The notes under the pieces: model-generated
The model's input: only the letters and a program-made list of their open reading frames with translations
What the model was told of the DNA's origin: nothing
The model's database searches: none
Shown: positions 60,539 through 64,000 of the stretch, in pieces
How the letters are laid out: the number at the start of each line of letters is the position of its first letter
How positions within the stretch are numbered: position 1 is the stretch's first letter
Translations under genes and position numbers: made by a program
Assembly: GCA_044226535.1 (NCBI GenBank)
Contig: JBGAGT010000001.1
Coordinates: 124,001-188,000, forward strand
Source of the DNA: VBCG01 sp044226535
GTDB taxonomy: Bacteria > Pseudomonadota > Gammaproteobacteria > Burkholderiales > Casimicrobiaceae
Length of the DNA stretch: 64,000 nucleotides
Direction of reading: 5' to 3'

Positions 60539-61929
60539 TGGCCGATCGCCCGGTTGTAGGCCTTGATCGAGGCCTCCATCGCCGACTGCCCCCCGGCCAG
60601 CGCGTGCTCGGGCTGGTCGCGGCCGAGGATCACCGACTCGACGACGTCGTTCATCTTCTGGCGCGCCTGCGGCATCACGCCCATGAAGCAGCCGCGGCTC
60701 GCCGAGGTCGACGCGACGCCCGAGAGCTGCTTCAGCGGCAGCGCGAACTCGGGGTTCTTGGCCACCGCTTCCTTGAACGCGGGCAGGTCGGCGGCGCGGG
60801 CGTTGACGGGGATGTAGCCGGTGCGGATCGCCCAGGTGGCCTGCGCCTCGGGCGAGCCCAGGAAGGCGAGGAACTTCATCGCGGCGGCCTGCTGCGCGGC
60901 GGGATGCCCCTTCACCACCCAGATCGACGCGCCGCCGTTCAGCACCTGGCCGTTCATCCCCGCCTTGGGCGCCGGATAGGGCGCGACGCCCACCTCGAAC
61001 TTGGCCTCGCGCATCATGTCGCGCATGTTGGCCGAGGTGAAGATCAGCATGGCCGCGCGGCCCGAGGTGAACGCGGCGATGCCGTCGTTGTTCTCGCGCC
61101 CGGCGGACAGGCCCACGCCGTCGCGCATGATCGCGCCCCACCAGCCGACGATGTCGCGGACCTCGGGGACGTTCCAGTTGACCGCCGTGGCGAGCGCGTC
61201 GCGCCCGTTGCCGTTGTTGCAGTAGTCGAGGTTGGCGCGGCCGTAGAACTGCTCCATCAGCCAGCCGTCGATGACCGCGACGAAGCCGTGGCGCGTGGTG
61301 CGGTCGCCCTGCTTCACCACCAGCTTCTCGGCCGCGGCGCGCAGCTCCTGCAGCGTCTGCGGCGGCTTGTCGGGATCGAGCCCCGCTTCCTTGAACGCGG
61401 TCTTGTTGTAGTAGAGCACCGGCGCCGAGGCGTTGAACGGCAGCGACAGCAGCTTGCCGTTGACCGTGTAGTACGCCGCGATGCCCTTCAGCAGGTCGTT
61501 GGTGTCGAAGCCCGCGCCCTTGGCGAGGTCGCCGAAGGGCTCGGTGATCTTGAGGTCGTAGACCAGCCGCGAGCCGATCTCGTTGACCTGCACGAGCTGC
61601 GGCAGCTGCTTGCTCTGGATCGCCGCCTTGACCTTGGCGAGCGCGTCGCCGTAGGGGCCCTGGAAGATCGCCGTCACCTTGATCTTGCCGGCGTTGGCGG
61701 CGTTGAACTGGTCGACCAGGGCGTTGACCGACTCGCCGTTGCGGCCGCCCATGGAATGCCAGAGCGTCACGCTCTCCTCCGCCTGCGCGGCGGGCGCGGC
61801 GAGGCCCAGTGCCACGCCGAGGACCAGCAGCGCGGCACGGCCGCGCGCGAGGAAGGCGTGTGCTCGCGCGCGCCGGGATTCGGGGACGCGCGCCGCCTGG
61901 GCGTGCGTGGACGTCGGCCTCGTATGCAT
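60535..61929 (-). CDS. ugpB: Periplasmic solute-binding protein, UgpB type
   Basis: A 464-aa extracellular substrate-binding protein (family 1). The long N-terminus precedes a signal-peptide core (about 30-50, ALLVLGVALGLAAPAAQAEE). The mature protein starts VTLWHSMGGRNGESVNALVD, with FNASAPVLYYNKTAFKEAGL and NGGASIWVVKGHP, all typical of UgpB. GAGGAA precedes the ATG at 61929. First gene of the operon. Ligand expected to be glycerol 3-phosphate or a glycerophosphodiester. Confidence 0.85.
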   Translation of the reverse strand: MHTRPTSTHAQAARVPESRRARAHAFLARGRAALLVLGVALGLAAPAAQAEESVTLWHSMGGRNGESVNALVDQFNAANAGKIKVTAIFQGPYGDALAKVKAAIQSKQLPQLVQVNEIGSRLVYDLKITEPFGDLAKGAGFDTNDLLKGIAAYYTVNGKLLSLPFNASAPVLYYNKTAFKEAGLDPDKPPQTLQELRAAAEKLVVKQGDRTTRHGFVAVIDGWLMEQFYGRANLDYCNNGNGRDALATAVNWNVPEVRDIVGWWGAIMRDGVGLSAGRENNDGIAAFTSGRAAMLIFTSANMRDMMREAKFEVGVAPYPAPKAGMNGQVLNGGASIWVVKGHPAAQQAAAMKFLAFLGSPEAQATWAIRTGYIPVNARAADLPAFKEAVAKNPEFALPLKQLSGVASTSASRGCFMGVMPQARQKMNDVVESVILGRDQPEHALAGGQSAMEASIKAYNRAIGQ

Positions 61930-62043
61930 GGGAATTCCTCCGTCGTGGTCGCGTGGGGAGCGGTCTGGCGCCGTTTGCGCAATCGATTGTGCCACCGTGG
62001 CGGCGGGGCTGCAACGGCGCCCGGCGGGCACCCTCGCGGAGCG

Positions 62044-62961
62044 TTATCGGGACGGGGACCTGCCGGTCCCGGGCGCCTGTGCACGGCGCGCGATCAGGAC
62101 GTTGCCCGCGGCGATCAGCGCGAGGCCGGCGAAGCTCCAGGCCGACAGCCGGTACGACTCGAACAGCGCGGACAGCGCCAGCGCGATTACGGGCGTGGTC
62201 ACGCCCACGTAGGACGCGCGCACCATGCCCACGCCGCGCATCAACGCGAGATAGGCGAGGAACGCGGCGACCGTGCCGGCGAGCGCGAGGTAGAGGAGCG
62301 ACGCGACATAGGGAAAGCGCAGGTCGAGGGTCCACGGCCGCCCCAGCGCCAGCGCGACGGCCGCCGTGATCGCCGCGCCATAGCCCAGCGCCCAGGTCGT
62401 CGCGGGCACGATGGGATGGCCGCGGCGCTGGAGCCCTGCCGCCGCCATCGCGCCGAGCGTCGAGGCCAGCGTCCCGGCGAGCGCGACCGCGACGCCCTGC
62501 AAGGTCGCCTCGCCGGCATCGGTCCCCACGCCGGCGAGCTCGGGTGCGAACAGCAGCGCCACGCCGCCGAGGCCGAGGAGCGAGGCGACGAGCGCGCGGC
62601 CCGTGACCGGCGTGCCGCGCGCCACGCGCTCCGCGAACACGTTCATGAAGGTGTAGGTCGCGAATACCACCGCGACCAGACCCGACACGATGCGCTGCTC
62701 GGCGTGGTAGATCAGCACGTACGACAGCGCGAACATGAACGCGCCTTGCGCGGCGAGCAGCAGATGGTCGCGGGGCGCGAAGCGCAGCGGCCGGCGGCGC
62801 AGCAGGCACCACGCGGCCAGTACCAGCGCCGCCAGCGCGAAGCGCAGCGCGACCGACACCTCGGGCGCCACCACGCCGAGCTGCCAGGTGATGGCGAGCC
62901 AGGTCGAGCCCCAGATCAGCGTGCAGGTCGCGAGCAGCAGGCCGGCGCGCGCGGGGCTCAT
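62044..62961 (-). CDS. DMT-superfamily transporter (EamA domain)
   Basis: A 305-aa, ten-helix inner-membrane protein formed of two EamA repeats (about 8-138 and 158-290). IWGSTWLAITWQLG and LRFALAALVLAAWCLL are typical of the first repeat; VMPLIA-like helix ends recur in the second. Likely exports a metabolite or amino acid. The C-terminal tail is polar (RRAQAPGTGRSPSR). Same strand as the ugp cluster but separated from it by 115 bases. Confidence 0.85.
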   Translation of the reverse strand: MSPARAGLLLATCTLIWGSTWLAITWQLGVVAPEVSVALRFALAALVLAAWCLLRRRPLRFAPRDHLLLAAQGAFMFALSYVLIYHAEQRIVSGLVAVVFATYTFMNVFAERVARGTPVTGRALVASLLGLGGVALLFAPELAGVGTDAGEATLQGVAVALAGTLASTLGAMAAAGLQRRGHPIVPATTWALGYGAAITAAVALALGRPWTLDLRFPYVASLLYLALAGTVAAFLAYLALMRGVGMVRASYVGVTTPVIALALSALFESYRLSAWSFAGLALIAAGNVLIARRAQAPGTGRSPSR

Positions 62962-63012
62962 CGGTCGCTCATCGAAGGGTCGCGCGGGCCTCGCCGCGTG
63001 CGCTTCCGCGGC

Positions 63013-64000
63013 TCATGCCGCGCGCAGCGCGTCGACGATCTTCATGCGCGCGGCACGCGCGGCCGGCAGGAAGCCGCCGACGAAGCCCATGGCCAGCGAG
63101 AACAGCAGCGCGGCCAGCACGATCCCCGGCGTCAGCGAGAACGAGAACGCCACCTCGGCGAAAGTCTGGAAGTTGGTGGTCGAGATGGACAGCGACTGCA
63201 TCAGCGAAGCCGCGAGGATGCCGGCCACACCGCCCACCAGGCCCAGCAACAGCGATTCGAGCATGAACGCCGCGAGGATCGAGCGGCGCGGGAAACCCAG
63301 CGCGCGCAGCGTGCCGATCTCGCCGGTGCGCGAGGCCACGCTCGCGTACATGGTGATCATGGCGCCAATCACCGCACCTACCGAGAAGATGATGGAGATC
63401 GACACGCCGAGGTAGTCGATGAACTTGGCGAGCGCCTCGGACTGCTCGGCGTAGAACCGCGACTCGCGCTTCACCTCGACGGTGAGGCGGGGGTCGCCCT
63501 CGAGCGAGGCCTTGATCGCGTCGAAGCGCGACTCGTCGACCAGGCGGAATACCACCGCCGAGAACGACTGCCGCCGGAACGCCTGCATCATCTGCTCGGC
63601 GTCGCCCCAGACCTCGGAATCGAAGGCCGAGTGGCCGGCGTCGAACACACCGACCACGGTCCAGTCGCGCTGCGCGACGCGCAGCGACTCGCCCAGCCCC
63701 GCGTGGCGGAAGCCCGCGGCCACCGCGCGGCCCGCGACGACCTCCGAGGTGCCCGGGGTGAACATGCGCCCCTCGGCGATGCGCACCTGCGGGCGAAGCT
63801 CCAACCCCGCGGGCGTGACGCCGCGGATCACCACGTTGGAGGGCTTTCCGCTGTCGCGCTTGGGCAGGTTGATCAGCACCACCGGCTCGCGCGACGCGAG
63901 CAGCGTGCCGTCGACCGCCGAGGCGATGCCGGGCTGGCTCTCGATGATGCCCGCCGAGCCGCGATCGACGCTGCTCTGCACCTCGGTCTGCGAGGCGCGG
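63013..64000 (-). CDS. MacB/FtsX-type ABC transporter permease, cut by window end
   Basis: The C-terminal 329 codons of an ABC permease; the frame is open to the edge, so the true start is outside. A periplasmic MacB-like domain (QVRIAEGRMFTPGTSEVVAG, WTVVGVFDAG) is followed by three helices of the FtsX domain: IIFSVGAVIGAMITMYASVA, then TGEIGTLRALGFPRRSIL and FVGGFLPAARAARMKIVDAL. Typical of lipoprotein or macrolide-type exporters with a separate ATPase. The conserved R-T-x-E-I-G-T-L-R-A-L-G loop is intact. Confidence 0.88.
   Translation of the reverse strand, partial: RASQTEVQSSVDRGSAGIIESQPGIASAVDGTLLASREPVVLINLPKRDSGKPSNVVIRGVTPAGLELRPQVRIAEGRMFTPGTSEVVAGRAVAAGFRHAGLGESLRVAQRDWTVVGVFDAGHSAFDSEVWGDAEQMMQAFRRQSFSAVVFRLVDESRFDAIKASLEGDPRLTVEVKRESRFYAEQSEALAKFIDYLGVSISIIFSVGAVIGAMITMYASVASRTGEIGTLRALGFPRRSILAAFMLESLLLGLVGGVAGILAASLMQSLSISTTNFQTFAEVAFSFSLTPGIVLAALLFSLAMGFVGGFLPAARAARMKIVDALRAA

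Overview
The window is GC-rich (roughly 65-70 %) chromosomal DNA. Gene content and order (leuC-leuD-leuB-asd-fimV-truA-trpF-trpB-trpA-accD-folC-SPOR-cvpA-purF) are those of a betaproteobacterium of the Burkholderiales/Nitrosomonadales type. I cannot name a genus from sequence alone. No transposase, integrase, CRISPR array, rRNA or tRNA gene was recognised.

Region 1 (1-6.8 kb) is an accessory, decaying island with lower GC and short genes. It holds a PrlF/YhaV toxin-antitoxin pair with its operator-promoter, a HipB-like regulator that has lost hipA, a 5'-truncated fic gene with an in-frame TAG, an 80-bp duplicate of the fic 3' end, two paralogous exported proteins, a sulfatase stump, further lipoproteins and a decayed second hipB copy.

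Region 2 (6.8-30 kb) is a core biosynthetic block, mostly on the minus strand. A cystathionine gamma-synthase-family gene sits behind a SAM-II riboswitch and terminator. The block continues with purine (purF), tryptophan (trpF-B-A), fatty acid (accD), folate (folC), aspartate-semialdehyde (asd) and leucine (leuC-D-B, with an entericidin gene inside) genes, fimV, truA, miaA and mutL. galE lies on the plus strand. Dispersed palindromic repeats of the GTCATCCCCGCG family punctuate this block. One copy lies inside mutL, where a 15-bp unit is amplified into an RGDDG repeat.

Region 3 (30-49 kb) is mixed: a class I glutamine amidotransferase, an exported S9 peptidase, a LytS/LytR-type two-component pair, folE2, ispA-xseB, a Rieske oxygenase plus sulfurtransferase, the 2'-5' RNA ligase-like thpR, isocitrate lyase (aceA) with a palindromic operator candidate, flavocytochrome c sulfide dehydrogenase (cytochrome plus TAT-exported flavoprotein), three small membrane proteins, and clpA-clpS divergent from a cold-shock gene.

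Region 4 (49-64 kb) has a MarR-EmrA-EmrB efflux operon with paired operators, icd, an RluE-type pseudouridine synthase, pcnB-folK-deoxynucleoside kinase, and a glycerol-3-phosphate-type ABC operon (binding protein, glycerophosphodiesterase, inositol-phosphatase-like enzyme, two permeases, no ATPase). A DMT exporter and a MacB/FtsX-type permease cut by the window end complete it.

Acetate/fatty-acid use (aceA, icd), sulfide oxidation (FccAB) and complete amino-acid branches suggest a free-living, metabolically self-sufficient bacterium. Function calls rest on recognised motifs and remembered family sequences; no database search was run.
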